64,000 nt of DNA from Argopecten irradians (GCF_041381155.1 NC_091142.1:7984778-8048777); one strand, 5' to 3'; numbered from the stretch's first letter, positions 23,760 through 36,981 are shown. Notes: generated by a model from the letters alone, not told the origin. Program-made: numbers and translations.

Positions 23760-25012
23760 GAAAACATTGAAATTGATTTACAAAGCACTGTACTGTAAAA
23801 TCGTTACCGTTGCAGTTGGATGTCTAAAACTGAACAAGAAACTTTTTCTGAAAAAAATATAGCATAGTAGTACAAATCGTTTTGTTAAATATACTCCAAC
23901 AACTTTCACAGTTAACAATATTTATTAATACAAGGAGGGAGACAGATAACCCTAAAATAAAAAAACAATACCTGACAATATATAGGAACAAATAAATGAA
24001 CCGACTACTCCATCTTCTACATTTATATTGTAAGGTACAAAATATAAACAGGTATCTATTTATTATATAAGTATAGTAAATTCTATTTTAATTTCATGGT
24101 TATTTACATTACAAATCACGTTTAATTTACAGTAACCTGACTCGTTACATATACCTAATCTAATTTGGCACGTGCGGGTCCTTTGTTACACATATACACA
24201 TCCTAACGTTTATGACAAGTTATTTAAGAAGTTATAAGATAAAACTAAATCATATTAATTATACTGTATATTGACTTATAAATTACATACTTTATTCTAA
24301 TAGTTCTAAATTAAATAAACATACCTTCTAGCACTGTGGCCGTAAAGCACACAGGCTCCGATATAGATAAGGTCGTGTATATCCCTGTATAGATATCCCT
24401 GTTATGGGTGAATACGCTTCCACCAGGGTGGGTGTGCACGTGCAAGGACAGAGTCATGCAGGGTCAATGTGACACACTCAACCAATCCATTCACTCGCCT
24501 CTCATACGTCATCATAACAACTTACATGCACACAGATTTACATGTACAGGACATTACATGACACAAGGACATGTAAATTCAGACAATACACAGCCATGCA
24601 GTTTTAACACCTAGTTTAATACATATTATATATACGGTGAATCTAAACACCACGACATTCTCCTCTGCAAAGGAAAATGACTCCTGGCGTTTAAATAGCC
24701 ATAAGATTAAACATAATAGTTAAAATATTCTTAAGAAAATCAATGAGCAGTACAGTATTCCAGTATCCAAGTGAATTGGGCAATCCCTACCTACAAGGAT
24801 TAAAGGATATCTGCTCACTAAACAGAAAAAATTACCAATATTACAAATCAATAGTTACAAAATTTATCACCTTGACCAGTGTCCCAAGGTAATATATATA
24901 CCTAATAGCTTCATAAGAATCAACTCCTCTGCCAAGTGAAACAAAGCATTCCTAATGTAAATATAATGTAACATTTATTATAATTGAATTAAATTGCAAT
25001 TATGGTACAATT
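23760..25012. other. Spacer, with a short copy of the 25.8-26.5-kb repeat
   Basis: 23790-23890 resembles 25835-25930 and 26230-26320 (TGCAGT.GGAT.TCT, then TACAAATCGTTTTG). The rest is AT-rich with no supported gene. Confidence 0.5.
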
Positions 25013-25027
25013 ATACAAGGCCCTGCA

Positions 25028-25560
25028 GGTAAGGCGTTAGAATTGTACCTGCTGCTCCTATTGCATGATCGTAAAAGGCGACTAAATTTAGGATCTTATC
25101 TTTTCTCTTCTTCCTAACTGACTTTATCTTTCCTAATGCCTCCCTTGGCACCGCCTCATTTTTGGCCTTGAGTTGAGCGTTCGCCCCTGTGAGGAAGGCT
25201 CGAGGTTCTGTCCCCTGGCCGAGACACACCAAAGTCTATAAAACTGGTAGTTTCTGCTCCTGCTTAGCGCTCCAGCATACCGGGAATGGGACGACTGGTT
25301 CGCCCGTTGTCAGTATAATGTGATTCGGTGGGTGTGTGTTGCTTGGTGTCTTCGGTGGCATGCTTTATTGATATAGCACTATAAAAAGGACAACAGTTCC
25401 ACTGTACAAGAAGACACAACATGAATATACCACAGTCTCCCAAAACATGCACCTCGCACAACATACAAACAACACACCGCATACATGGGAGGCCGTCCTT
25501 ACATGACCATAGCTGTTAATAGGACGTTAATTAATCAAACAAACAAATCAAAAACAAACA
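25028..25560 (+). mobile_element. tRNA-related SINE, copy 2 (longest copy)
   Basis: It extends ~115 bp further 5' than copy 1 (GCATGATCGTAAAAGGCGAC and TTATCTTTTCTCTTC). It then shares the TTGGCACCGCCTCA..GAGTTGAGCGTTCGCC..GGTTCTGTCCCC head, the middle region and the GCTGTTAATAGGACGTTAAT plus CAAA tail. The minus-strand frames across it are spurious. Confidence 0.85.
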
Positions 25561-25834
25561 GTAATATGTTCCTTGTAACGTTGTCCTTTGGTAACTTGCA
25601 GTGCCTTTGACGCTTTAACTATGTTTTGGAAACACTTTGTTTAAAACATATCTGCTAGGTCTATGTTGATGTTTTTAATTAACAGATGAAAAGGAAGATT
25701 TGTAAGAGGAATACTTGTTTTAATATACGAAATTAAAAAATAAAATTTAAACATTTTAATAATAAAAGAGCGATAAAATAAAATGTTTTAAAAATTATCG
25801 AGGAAAAACATAGAAATTTATTTTTAAAAATTAC

Positions 25835-26560
25835 AATGTACTGTACTTGACCATTGCAGTGGGATCTCTAAAACTAAAGAAGAAATTATTGTTGGAAAAA
25901 ATAAAGCATGGTACAAATCATTTTGATCATTTGACCTTACACCTGCCTTCATTCTTCTGCAAGTTTTACCTGTTTCCAAACCATATTTTCTGCAGTTTCA
26001 TTTGAATTTTGATCTTGCTGTTTTTACTCGTGTAGTGATGATTTGATTTCTTTCTTTTGATTTCTTTCTCCTTTTTTTCTTTTTAAATTTACGACCTGTA
26101 GGCCTCTCCTGGTAGGTAGGCATTTTTTAAAGAAAAAAAGTTTTAGCAAATCAAAATATTGCTTAACAGTGATGGCAACCAGAGGGCCGAAATTGACACT
26201 CCTCCTTTTCCGATGGAAAACAGAATTTTACAATGTTCTTTACTTTACTTTTGCAGTGGGATGTCTGCACAGGAAACTTAAAAAAAATATAGTATAGCAG
26301 TACAAATCGTTTTGTTCATTTGACCTTACACCTGCCTATATTCTAAAGCAATTTTATTTTCATTCATTTTATTATTCTATTATTTTAACCTGTTTTCAAA
26401 TCTCAGTTCAAATGTATAATTCATATTTGACATTTTTCCTGAATTTTTACCTGAATTTTGATTTTGCTGTTTTCAACAATTTGTTGATTACTGCTTTGTA
26501 AGAATTTTTTTTTTCTTTTCTTTTTCTTATTTTTATTTTACGACCTTGATGCCTTCTAAA
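25835..26560. repeat. Direct repeat pair of ~270-330 bp
   Basis: Units at about 25835-26100 and 26230-26560 share TGCAGTGGGAT, TTTGACCTTACACCTGCCT, GAATTTTGAT.TTGCTGTTTT and a T-rich tract ending in TACGACCT. A fragment is also at 23790-23890. Because all lie around hAT relic pieces they may be intronic or flanking parts of that element. Confidence 0.6.
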
Positions 26561-26827
26561 CAGAAACGAAGACGTGTGCATCCAATTATTGTCGAATGCA
26601 TCCCACTTCAATAATAAAGACCTTCATTTAATTATGTCTTAAGTCACAGAAGATTAATGCAAAAACAACTTCAGTATGTCTAAACAAAACAAATGATCAG
26701 ATTTAGGCAAAATTAATTTGAAGTCGTCTTTGTTTTGCCCAAGATGCATTATGTATAGGAATTCAATGACTAAAGATATCTCCAAGAAAAATGGTCACCA
26801 GACTATTCCGACTGGATTTGGAAGTAC

Positions 26828-27297
26828 TTTGAATTTCTCTCATACCTACACGTGTAATACTGGCTGGTCTAGGGCAATATACTCATGTCGCCTGAGGCTG
26901 TATTGCATGACTACCCATGCAATAAAGCCTCATGATGTCACAGGGTCAACAAAATTACTATTTTCTAGGTACATTTAACTTTTTTTCAGACACTAAGATG
27001 GATTAACTTTAAAAGATACAAACAACGGAATTTGCGTTGAAAATATCATGCAATTTTCATGTATGGAGAATTGACTTGCAGTTGCGTTTCTTTCAAATTT
27101 ATTTCAAAATGGCGGAGAAAAATAGTAGTATAATTGCACTAAAATGTCGAGGTATGAGAGAAAAATACTCTTTCATAAGTGGATATGAAGGATAGGGATA
27201 TTGATGTTGTAAAACCCTCGGCAAGCCTCGAGTTTTACTATATTTTTTAACCCTGGGGTAGAATATCCCTATCCTTCATATCCGTATATGAAAGAGT
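26828..27297. repeat. Nested inverted repeats (three levels)
   Basis: The outer pair has CTCTCATACCT near 26835 against AGGTATGAGAG near 27150. A second pair near 26896-26946 has GAGGCTGTATTGCATG against CATGCAATAAAGCCTC. The strongest pair is a ~36-bp stem, 27167-27202 with 27262-27297 (built on GGATATGAAGGATAGGGATATT), enclosing GTAAAAC / GTTTTAC. It looks like one or more foldback MITEs. No protein signal. Confidence 0.7.
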
Positions 27298-27542
27298 CAT
27301 AAAATATTGACCCACGTCAAGATCCCTGGTTAATTTTAAAAGGGCATATATCTTCTACAAACTATAAAGATTTAACACAAAAAATACCGCAAAAGTCATT
27401 GATACAAAAGCTAAATAAATAGACCTAAATGCAGATCCTTGTGGACCCCTTGTTTAAATGATCAGTTTGAGGTCAATAAATTTCCTTTTTAAATTAAAAA
27501 TTCTTTTTCCTCACAATAATGTTTTTAATACATTTTGACACT

Positions 27543-27655
27543 CAGTGTTTTCTTGTCTGTACATCTGTATACTCCTCGAGCATCTGTCCATAGCTACCAC
27601 TGTCGACGACTGTCTTCTCTATCTTCTCTTGTGTCACTTCCGCTTGTTTGTTCTT
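27543..27655 (-). pseudogene. Detached hAT-like transposase fragment
   Basis: It repeats 23560-23690 with moderate divergence (CTGT.TACTC.TCGAGCAT, then TAGCTACCACTGTCGA.GACTG). On the minus strand it encodes the VEKAV.DSGS..LMLDEYTD region. It is separated from the main relic by 3.8 kb that contains a SINE. Confidence 0.7.
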
Positions 27656-28062
27656 GGAATTAACAATATGCTATTAAATGGCTCTTGCTAAACTTTGTGT
27701 CTTTCTGTCGACATTTTATTTCCAGTCATAAAACACACAACCATTCATCGTTGCAAGTTAAGTGCGAAAGTAAGTTCCTCAATCAAAAGTGGACCCAACT
27801 CACAAACCATTTACAAAAACTTGTCAATAAAGTTTGTGATTATACTATTAAAATTGTTTGACTTTTGACATTACAAAAAAATACAGTTCAATACATACAT
27901 ATGTACAATGCATAGAAACTTATACAGTTAAGGAAAAGTAAACCATATTTTCAAGTGACAGTATCGAAAATCTTTTAACTAATTTATAATAGTGCACATG
28001 TAATATAATCTGAAAAAAAATGGGTACAACACATAGCTGCACACTAACTTTCATGTGAGTTT

Positions 28063-28258
28063 ACAAATAACACAAATACGAGTTCTAAAGCACTTCATTA
28101 AAATCCATCTAGTTCAAAGTTCAATACATGCGCAGTTAATTACCATATATCTTGTCTGGTACTTCTGACATTCATGTCAATATATGAAATTAACACAAAT
28201 ACGAGTTCTAAAGCACTTCATTCTGATCCATAGTTCAAAGTTCAATACATGCGATTTT
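28063..28258. repeat. Two ~75-bp direct repeats
   Basis: 28063-28142 and 28186-28258 share AACACAAATACGAGTTCTAA, AGCACTTCATT and AGTTCAAAGTTCAATACATG. They are spaced ~118 bp apart. Function unknown. Confidence 0.8.
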
Positions 28259-28339
28259 ACCCGTTGGTTTCTAAGTTTATTTACCATTCACTTTCATCCT
28301 AGCCATTGCGAATTCATCGGACAACAATTTCTGGTTGAA

Positions 28340-29870
28340 ATAGGGAATACATTTCCCACGTGAATACTCACGGAAAATCGTTTTGGCAGGTCGGCAGTTG
28401 CTTTCTCTTCGCTCAGAATACACGCAGAAATCACCTTGTAGAGATGCTCAATATATGCTGTACACTGCTCTACAGCGAAGTTCCAAAACGCGTGAATGTG
28501 GTTCTGCAGTTCTTCTTTAGACTTTTGATTTTGCCAAGCATGGTGGCGTTTAAGCTGGTTCTACACCATTTCAATAGGATTGAAGTCCGCACTTTCTGAA
28601 ATATAAAAAAACCAAAACAATATTAGCTATCAAAAAGACTGACAAACTTCATATTTTTTTAGCTAATAACACTCATTGATCATGCCCCTTAGCTTCTGTT
28701 TTACATGTGCGTTTAGGGGCAACAGTTCCACTATACAAGAAGACACAACACGAACATACCGCAGTCTCCCAAAACACGCACCTCGCACAACATACACGCA
28801 ACACACCGCATACATGGAAGGCCGTCCTTAGATGACCATTGCTGTTAATAGGACGTTAATTAATCAAACAAACAAACAAAGCGTTTACATGTACAAATGA
28901 TTCTGATTATTAAAGCTATGTGTGCCGTAACGTCCATCAATAAGAGCTTTTAATATGTTATTCCCCACCAAAAATTATCAACATTTTTCAAAATTTTCGC
29001 GCGGTTATGGCACATATACCTTTACCTTCATATTCACGTATGACAATTCCACTGATTATAGTAGTGTTGACAACAATTGTCAATCATTAAAAACTGAAGA
29101 TTATAAGTATTGTCTCGCCGTTTTATTGTGATATTAGTTTGTAATAAATATCCAATAACAATACAATGATTAGGATATCTTTAAATAACATCCCATTTAC
29201 TTGATTTCGCTTTTCGTTTCCGTCCAACCTTTTCGTCTACATGTATATCAATAAAATGGGTTTACTTCCGAATAAAACAACGGATTATGGATCGTAATAG
29301 TAAATAATAATATTTTTATAAATTAAGAAATTAAATGCCTATCGCACTTTTGTTTACTACTGTAATAAAACGGAACTCTGCAAAACATGATTTTAGGATT
29401 CAATTTAAGAAATTTAAATTAGTTGAAAAATCATCATAAAAATATCTTAACTGATTTTGCTGCATACCAATATATATAAAGTTTCACTAGAAGGCCAATC
29501 ATTCTACCAGTTGATGCCATTGTCTTTCATGAAATTCTAGGCCACACGAGAACGGTATTTTGGATCATTATCCTGTTTAAACCTGTGGCTATCCGGGAAC
29601 GAGCTTTGGATGAACGGCAACAATGTATCCTTCAAGATGGCTTTTGTGAAAAAATGTCCATCCATAATGCCGTCAAACACCAGAATGCGTGAAGCACCAC
29701 GTTTGCTTATTGCTGCTTACACATGGATCTTTAGTGGATGTTTGGGCTTCGGAATCGGTCCCCGTGCACTGTCGACAGGCCTGTAAAATGTCACTTTGTT
29801 GTATATACCGGGGGCAATGAAAGTTATCCCATCTGTTAGCATGCAAGAAGATCTGTTCATAATTTAGAAA
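28340..29870 (-). pseudogene. Tc1/mariner-like transposase relic with an intron
   Basis: The minus-strand upstream exon (about 29870-29488) encodes GPIPKPKHPLKIHV, AAISKRGASRILVFDGIMDG, HRFKQDNDPKYRSRVA and FMKDNGINW. The downstream exon (28595 to about 28340) encodes KSADFNPIEMV, NQLKRHH and LYKV. These match the second Asp (QDNDPK) and third acidic motif (SPDLNPIE-like) of Tc1-type DDE enzymes. The intron 29487-28596 has GT..AG ends (GTGAAA / TTTCAG) and joins in frame. Stops replace probable Trp or Arg codons at four sites and one base is added near the C-terminus, so the copy is dead. The N-terminal DNA-binding part was not seen. Confidence 0.75.
28716..28882 (+). mobile_element. SINE 3' fragment inside the Tc1-like intron
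   Basis: It matches the last ~165 bp of the 25028-25560 SINE (ACAGTTCCACTATACAAGAA to ACGTTAAT plus the CAAA tail). It is truncated at its 5' side as expected of retroposed copies or of a deletion. Confidence 0.85.
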
Positions 29871-29879
29871 TAGCAAAGT

Positions 29880-31008
29880 TCAGATCATCACCCAATATAA
29901 AGGTAACATTTTTATTTCCAACTTTCATTTTGTTCATGCTATATACAAAATGTATGATTTCACTTCTTTACGAAACGCATGCGAGTACAAAATACACATA
30001 TCCACATACAGACCGAATCATCTTTCTCATGGGCTCCTTTTCTTTTTGCTGTCGTCCATAAGCCTAAACGGCAACAAAAAGAAAGGGAGTTCAGATGATC
30101 CGGTTTAATCCAGAGTGAGCATCACCACATCAAAACTCAAACACTTATGTTATGTACATTTATATATATGGACAGGGCAAACTAACAAATTAAGCTGGTT
30201 TCCCAATGTGTATGGACTACATACCTGTACTTTGATCTTTGCATGACTAGTCTGAACTGAATGTCACAGGATCAAAGTTTTGGCAGATACAACCAGGTTT
30301 CCAGATTATACAGGTTTTAATTAAGAGAGAAACGGCCTACAATTATGGTGGGAATACACAGGGATCCAAATTAGACAAGGTCTGGTTTTGACACGTTATA
30401 TTGTAACAATTAAATGATAGATAGCCTGGTTGGTATTTTAAACTATTTGATTTAAACCTCATTGATTTTTAATTGTTTAGGTCATAAATGCTTAATGGCA
30501 GTAATGATGGACCAAAGCTGAGAGTCGTGGTCGGTTGATTAAGTGCTGTCCTGATGTGACATATACTTCTCATGCGAAAAAGGTAAGACTATTTTTCTTT
30601 TCGCATTTAACAATCTGCCATGACTGCTATTTTCTTATTCTATTTGGTGATTATCGTATTTTCAAAATGTACTTGTTCTAATTTAAGATATTAGCTTTCT
30701 GGTGAAAAGATAAAGTTAAAAGACAAGTAAAAGAAATGTTCTTAAAAGTATTGTGGCTAAAGCAGAGTTAAAGGGTTTCATTTATAGTGCTCAGATCATA
30801 AACAAATAAACGAAAACAAAATTAAGAGCAATGTGCTACATTAGTTGATTTATGAGCTGCAGAACGTAGGTAGATGATTAGTTGGGGTTTCTTTGGTCTT
30901 CAGATATCAACAAAACTTGAGGTATCACTAAAAACTTATAAGATTTAAGCAAACAAAAGGCATCACAAGTTATCAATTCGCCAATAAATCAATTTCCTTT
31001 ATGCATTG
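29880..31008. other. Spacer between Tc1-like and CACTA-like relics
   Basis: No supported gene. ACAGGGATCCAAATTAGAC near 30358 resembles the end of the 34570-34733 MITE. Expected N-terminal exons of the CACTA-like gene were not found here. Confidence 0.45.
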
Positions 31009-31011
31009 TAG

Positions 31012-33640
31012 GCACTACCAACAGATTCCACCACTGAGACGCCTACTGACAATCCCACTTCTCCAACCAAGAGGTATGATGTGTATCTATGTTAATTAGA
31101 ATACAATGGGTGGTAGAGAGGTGGGGAAAACGTGAATGTAAATTTCCGTTATACACGCATAGTGATAAAGTTTATATGTAATTAATTTTAATTCATTTTA
31201 ATTCATTTTAAAAAATAAAGCTTATTATGTAAGTGATGTTTTCTTTAAGAAATTGTTTATTGATTTCAGATCTCGTATAGCGACTCTTCCAGCTGCTCCG
31301 TTCACCCTTTCCAAGCAGGAAAGGAAAAAGACAGATGCCAGGTTGAAGGGAGTGAGAGTGCCCATGGATTTTTGAGACATGCCATCTTCCTTATTTGGGA
31401 AACTTCGTGGAATGAAGATCCATACATGGATGAAGGTAACCATTTAGAGCAACTGTTGCTAGTTTTTAGCTAGTGGAGTCTTAAATTTGTCTACATCTGT
31501 CTTCTCTTTGGGTCTCAGGTTTTGTTTGTACTGAAATTGGGTTTCCGAACGAGTCAATGTGATTGAAACTTTATACATGTACCTGAAATGTACAGTTTAT
31601 CAGGCACCCAGAATTATTCGGAAAGTTGAAGTTATCATGTGTTCTAAAAATGTAATTTGGATGATAAAAACCAGGGGAAAATGTTGCTTTTGGCACTAAT
31701 TTTAGCTTTTTGTTCTGCCACTTGCTTCTCAAAATGAATTCTTAAAGCATTCTTCTTGGGATGATAAGTTGGATTTTTTTTCAGATCTTCACTTCTGGAG
31801 TGCTCCGTAATATCCTTCGGGACTGCCTTGGAGTACGCCAACGTGAGACTCTACATGTGTTTTTAAAATGTTTGGAAGACCTGTACTCCAGGCAGTTGTC
31901 ATTGATGGACCTGGGTGACATGGAGACCACATGGCATAGGTGTCTGTCCTTGATGGAAAGGGACTTTCAATGTGCTATTCAGGTACATATATATATATAA
32001 TATATAGTTGAAAATAATAGTTAATATTCTTCATTATTATTATTTATGAAGATTTGTATTGATATTTTCATAAAAACAAATATCTAATATGAAATCTATT
32101 GTCGAATATGTATTAAATATCTGAAACATTTCTCAAACCAGTAATCAAAACTGCTCCTGATAATACGAAAGTTGTTTGTTTACAAATTTTAATGAAATGA
32201 GTACCTTTTGGCTTATTTTCATTTTATTTCAATTAGATATGATAATCAAAATACCCGGTACATATAAATTGATAGTGACATTAGAGAGTTCATAAGACGA
32301 AAATTCATAAGATGAAACCAAAAAGATACTTACTCCAGTTACCTATCTAATTACCTTAATTTATTATTTCTTCTTAGGGTGCTGTGATGCATATCATGCA
32401 TCATGCATCATTTATCACAGTACCTGAGGCGGTTCGGGCCTGTTTCCAACTTTTGGATGTTCCCGTTCGAACGTCTAAACTCAACTATGAGCAAGGCAAT
32501 TGGAAGCATCTGTTTCCCAGAGCTGGCAGTAATCAAGCACATGAAGGTGAGGTTTTATTTTACTACAAATATTACTATCAGATAAAATGACTATAAATAA
32601 GTTTATATACCGACAAGCTGATACCATGTCCTGAAAAATATCATTCTTGCTCATTACAAAATAAAACAAACACAGTGGAAAAATTGCTAATATTTACATT
32701 ATCCTTTTGATTTGATAGATTTTGTAAAAAATCCTCATTATCTATTTCTTCATAAATCATTATACATATCACAAAATATAAATGAACCTTTGGGAACAAA
32801 CAAAATTACTGTGTTTTAAGCATAGCTTTTTATTCAAATATTACAGATATCTTATAGGAACCTTGAGAGGAATAAAAATTTCTATGTTATAACCATGAAT
32901 TTGTTGTGAACCTGTTCGTTATAAACGTTTTTTTACTGTATTGAAATAATTTGATAAACATTTTTACACCTTTCTCTCTTCAATATTAATATGCCCAACT
33001 CAAATCATTTAACATATTACAGATCCAGTGGTTATTTTGCATGCTGCGAGCTGCAGGGTACCTCGCCATGTCGGAGCCAGACCAAGAGTCTACCATGGAT
33101 GAAGAAATCATCCATCTGACCGGTGGGAGGACCTTCATCAGGAACATGACTAATACGGAGGAAGCAGGAGTCCGGGAGGTGTACCATCAGCGGGGTGTTG
33201 CCCTGGAAAGCAACCGCAGCGTCACTGTCCGCCAGTACACCAAGCGGTTTGTTTCCAAGCTGGGGAACACCACAACTTACAGAGCAGCAACGCTTGAGTC
33301 TCGGACACTGCATGCGTCCTCTGTCCTGTCAGTGCTTTTGCCAGAAGGTCATTGAATCGGTCAGATTGACCAGTTCTTCTCACATCGCAATTATCATCGG
33401 GAATCTGACTACGCGATTGTTTCGTGGTTAGGAGTGGCCCGATCTGACGAAGGACAGTGTTTTCGTGTTGTCCACGACAACACCTTATTCATTCGCCAAT
33501 GATAACGCTAGAGGGATTGTCACCACCTCTTGTCCATGTCTGGGAGGAGAAAATGTGTGGCAGTCAACCTTGCCAGTGTAGGAATTCTGTGCCAACTAAT
33601 GTCCTAATGCAACAAACATGTTTGGCATTAACTTTATATT
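31012..33640 (+). pseudogene. CACTA/EnSpm-like transposon protein relic, five exons
   Basis: Exons are 31012-31073, 31270-31435, 31785-31982, 32378-32546 and 33023 to about 33640, all with GT..AG borders and matching phases (2, 0, 0, 0). They encode LPTDSTTETP; PAAPFTLSKQERKKTDARL; ILRDCLGVRQRETLHVFLK with ERDFQCAIQ; YLRRFGPVSNFWMFPFERLN; and a Trp/His-rich end with IDQFFSHRNYHRESDYAIVSW. The RRFGPV..WMFPFER motif recalls the transposase-associated DUF4218 region of EnSpm elements. A TGA in exon 2, a frame change around a CATCATGCATCAT run in exon 4 and a TGA in exon 5 break it. The catalytic transposase part is absent from the window. Superfamily is inferred from the motif only. Confidence 0.6.
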
Positions 33641-33649
33641 AATAAGCTG

Positions 33650-34569
33650 ATTCTTTAAAGCTTGTAAAAACGTTTAATATTTTTGAGCAGTGATTGATAA
33701 TACATACCTTTGGAAGACTGTAATTGTGATATATATTGTCAACCATTCTAATTGAGATAAGAAGTAATCATTGGATCTCAGTGCTCCAGATAAATTTTAA
33801 GTGTTTGGGTAATTAAATTTAATATTTTACCTTTGTATGCATCTGACTGTAGTACTATAGATACAGTACATGTATACATGTATTATCAAAACCACTGTAA
33901 GTCACAAAGTAAGATTAACCAAAATAAAGCATAATATATGTTGCTATGTCGTTTTTGTTGCCAAACAAAGTTTTTTCCTTAATGTATATTCACTATATCT
34001 TACAAAAGACTTGATTCATTTAAATCAATAAATGTCCGTATTGATGGTAATTTATATACATGTATCGATTTCAACAATTGTTGGTACTTTATTATACAGC
34101 TGCATGAATAAAGTGTAAATAGCAAAAATAAAGAAACTTGTCAATTGTTCGCAGAGCTTTTTGTTTTGTTAAATAGCCATATTCAAAGTTACAACGCTTA
34201 TACTCAATTCTGGACACTTGAACGACAGTTTGATTACAATGCTTCATTATGTTGTCCACACAAAAACAATTTCTAGACAACATTTCAAATATCAAGATTG
34301 ATGTTATCTGACAAATGAACTTATAACTTAACTTTACAGGATATCAATTGTCTGGTAAAGAAAGAAACATTTGTAATTAACTTGTGTATCTTCCAAGGAT
34401 TATATAAACTACAAGCAAACAAATTCTGAATATTGGTGCTGGAAAACAAATCTTTCTTTGACACACAATCGGATAAAAATGTCAATTTATCATAAACCAA
34501 TACATGTTTCTGTTGTCATACATACATAAATAAAGCATCGACTTGTTTTCATGTATATATGGTAATCTC
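33650..34569. other. AT-rich spacer, nothing recognised
   Basis: Only short chance frames are present. It may include the 3' end of the CACTA-like element, but no inverted end was identified. Confidence 0.45.
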
Positions 34570-34733
34570 ACAGGGATCCGAAAATTAGCTACATTTTATA
34601 TATTTATGGACCCACCAGAGACCATTTATAGACGTTTTAGAGGTACAGATCAAAAATCAGAAACCACTAAAATTGGTCTTAGGGCCCTCTGTTGGGTCCA
34701 TATAAAACTGTAACTAATTCTCATATTCCCTGT
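34570..34733. mobile_element. 164-bp MITE with ACAGGGA ends
   Basis: Left ACAGGGATCCGAAAATTAGC and the inverse of the right end (ACAGGGAATATGAGAATTAG) pair over ~45 bp, through TTTTATAT and ATGGACCC. Related pieces lie at about 30358, 44330-44355 and 61001-61074. No coding content. Confidence 0.75.
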
Positions 34734-34739
34734 AGGTTA

Positions 34740-35394
34740 TTTATTAACAAAAGAAAACGAATGCCTTACGTCCTACAAAGTATGTACTTATCTTCAAATT
34801 CAGCCATCAGCTGTCAACATAAAACTTGTTCGATGTCATACTTATAAATGATGGCAATTAGTACTTCAGGTTTGTATAGTCTTGAACATAAAAGCCATAC
34901 AAAAATGTCTAAAACTAAAGCGTGTATACCACTTGAAGTTTGGATCGATTCAAAGCTCACGAGGAAAGATCATACCAATGTCTCCCGGGAAATGTCGCGG
35001 CCTTTTTATTTATTAGTTTAAACAATACTTTTTACTCAAGTAAACTTCCTATATGCATACACATACAAATGGATTCAACGATTACAGAAATTTCCCAAGA
35101 TGTTCTCAATTGGATGCAAAACCTGGAATGGAAATATTAAGATCTGATCAAAATCGTGATTTTTGTTCATTCCTATAATTCATGTACATAGTTGTGTTTC
35201 TTAAACCGTTCTGGAATTCAAAATAAATAAAAAGAAATAATTATTGTGTTTGTAATGTTTCTGACAACATAAATGTTGACACCTGTAGTTCAACTAAATT
35301 TAAATGTTATAATTATCTGCATTATTTGTTCTTTCTCTCAACAGAAAGACAAACTGCAGTGTATAATAACCACAGAACCTGTGTTGGTTTTATG
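34740..35394. other. Spacer before the LINE
   Basis: No supported gene. The 66-residue frame at 34940-35140 has no recognisable domain. Confidence 0.45.
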
Positions 35395-35847
35395 GAACTA
35401 GATGTGGCAGGACCTGATCAGTCAAGTCCATTTCCATGTTGCTCATGTTTTTGATGATATAAATGATGTTTATCGGGCGCATGAGACTCTTGTAAATGAA
35501 GTTATAGATGCACATGCTCCTATAAAAGAAAAGTTTCAAAGGAAAACTACAGCACCTTTTATGAATAGTGATTTACGTAAATCAATAAATTCCAAAAAGA
35601 ACCTTTTCAGAAAATTTCTAAAAACCAAATTTAAAAGAAATTGAGAACTTTTTAGAAAGCAGCGAAATTATGTAACTTAGCTGAAAAGGAAAGCAATTAA
35701 GTTATATTTTGCTGAGAGATGATGGTGTTCTATACCTCTAGGGCAAGATCATCCAAGTGTCACAGCTATAAAGGGGAAATATAGAGAAACTTCAGAATCC
35801 TTGAGTTTTGTTGAAATAAACGAGGATTCTGTTCGATCTTACATTAA

Positions 35848-36209
35848 AGATGCTCCACCGCTGACAAATGGTATTTTTTTCACTATCAAAAACAGGAGCA
35901 GACGATTTATTATTTTTCTTCAGTTACAAAAGTTACTTACTTTACACCATTACCACCATTGAAAAGTTTGAGCTTCTAATTTTACTTCAAGTTGAAAATA
36001 TAATTAATAATAATATAATTGCATCCCGAAAAAATTCCGTGGCACTATATCCTATATGGAATTAAGTACTGATTGTGCACGCATCAAGGGCGAAATAAAT
36101 TATTTCATATTAATTTTTTGTGTTAATTAGGCATATATATACACGATTAAACACTAATTATTGTTCAAATGATGAATATCATTTATGCTCTGTCGGCGGT
36201 GGAGCATCT
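35848..36209. mobile_element. TTAA-MITE copy B, inside the LINE
   Basis: Inverse orientation relative to 53249-53601. The ends AGATGCTCCACC and GGTGGAGCATCT are perfect 12-bp inverses. TTAA precedes the left end (35844-35847), but the right flank is the LINE text CCAAGG (coding SPRL), so the right junction is altered. Confidence 0.85.
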
Positions 36210-36981
36210 CCAAGGTTACTGCATATGACCAAAAATATAATGACTAGGCCCATCACAAACTTGGTAAATTGTATGTTGCTCAGTGGATCTTTTCCTGACG
36301 AACTCAAGGCTGCAAGAGTTACACCTATTTTTAAGAAGGAAGATCCTCTAAATAAAAAGAACTATCGACCAGTTAGTATTTTACCAACAGTTTCAAAGAT
36401 TTTCGAAGGTGCCATAGCAGAACAACTTGATAGATTTTTCAGTAGCATCTTCAACCCCTACTTCTCTGTTTTTCGGATGGGTATAGCTGTCAATCTCCAC
36501 TGATAGCTTGTCAATCTCCACTGATAGCAGCTAAGACAGAGGAGTGGAAAACAGACCTGGATAACAACAAGTATGTTGCAGCCATATTGATGGACCTGTC
36601 CAAGGCGTTCGATTGCGTCCCTCCGAAACTCTTGCTATAAAAGATGGGGGCTTATGGGGTTGGAGATGGTGCCATAAATCTAATTAAAAGCTAATTACCA
36701 AATCGAAAACAATGTGTTAAATTAGGAAATAATAAAAGCTCGGTGCAAACACTGGTGAAAGGGGTCCCTCAAGGTTCAATTTTGGGTCCGACAATTTTTA
36801 ATATTTTCATAAATGACATCTTACTCTTCATAAAACATGCCAAACTTTTAAATTATGCAGATGATCACACTCTTTCGGCCATTCATGATAAAAAAATGTT
36901 GTTGTAGATATATTGGAAAATGAAAGTGAAATACTCATAAATAGGTTCATTCAAAATCAAAGGAAACCAAATCCAGACAAA

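Noticed and set aside
25011-25482. Minus-strand frames as small genes
   Set aside because: They lie wholly within a SINE body.
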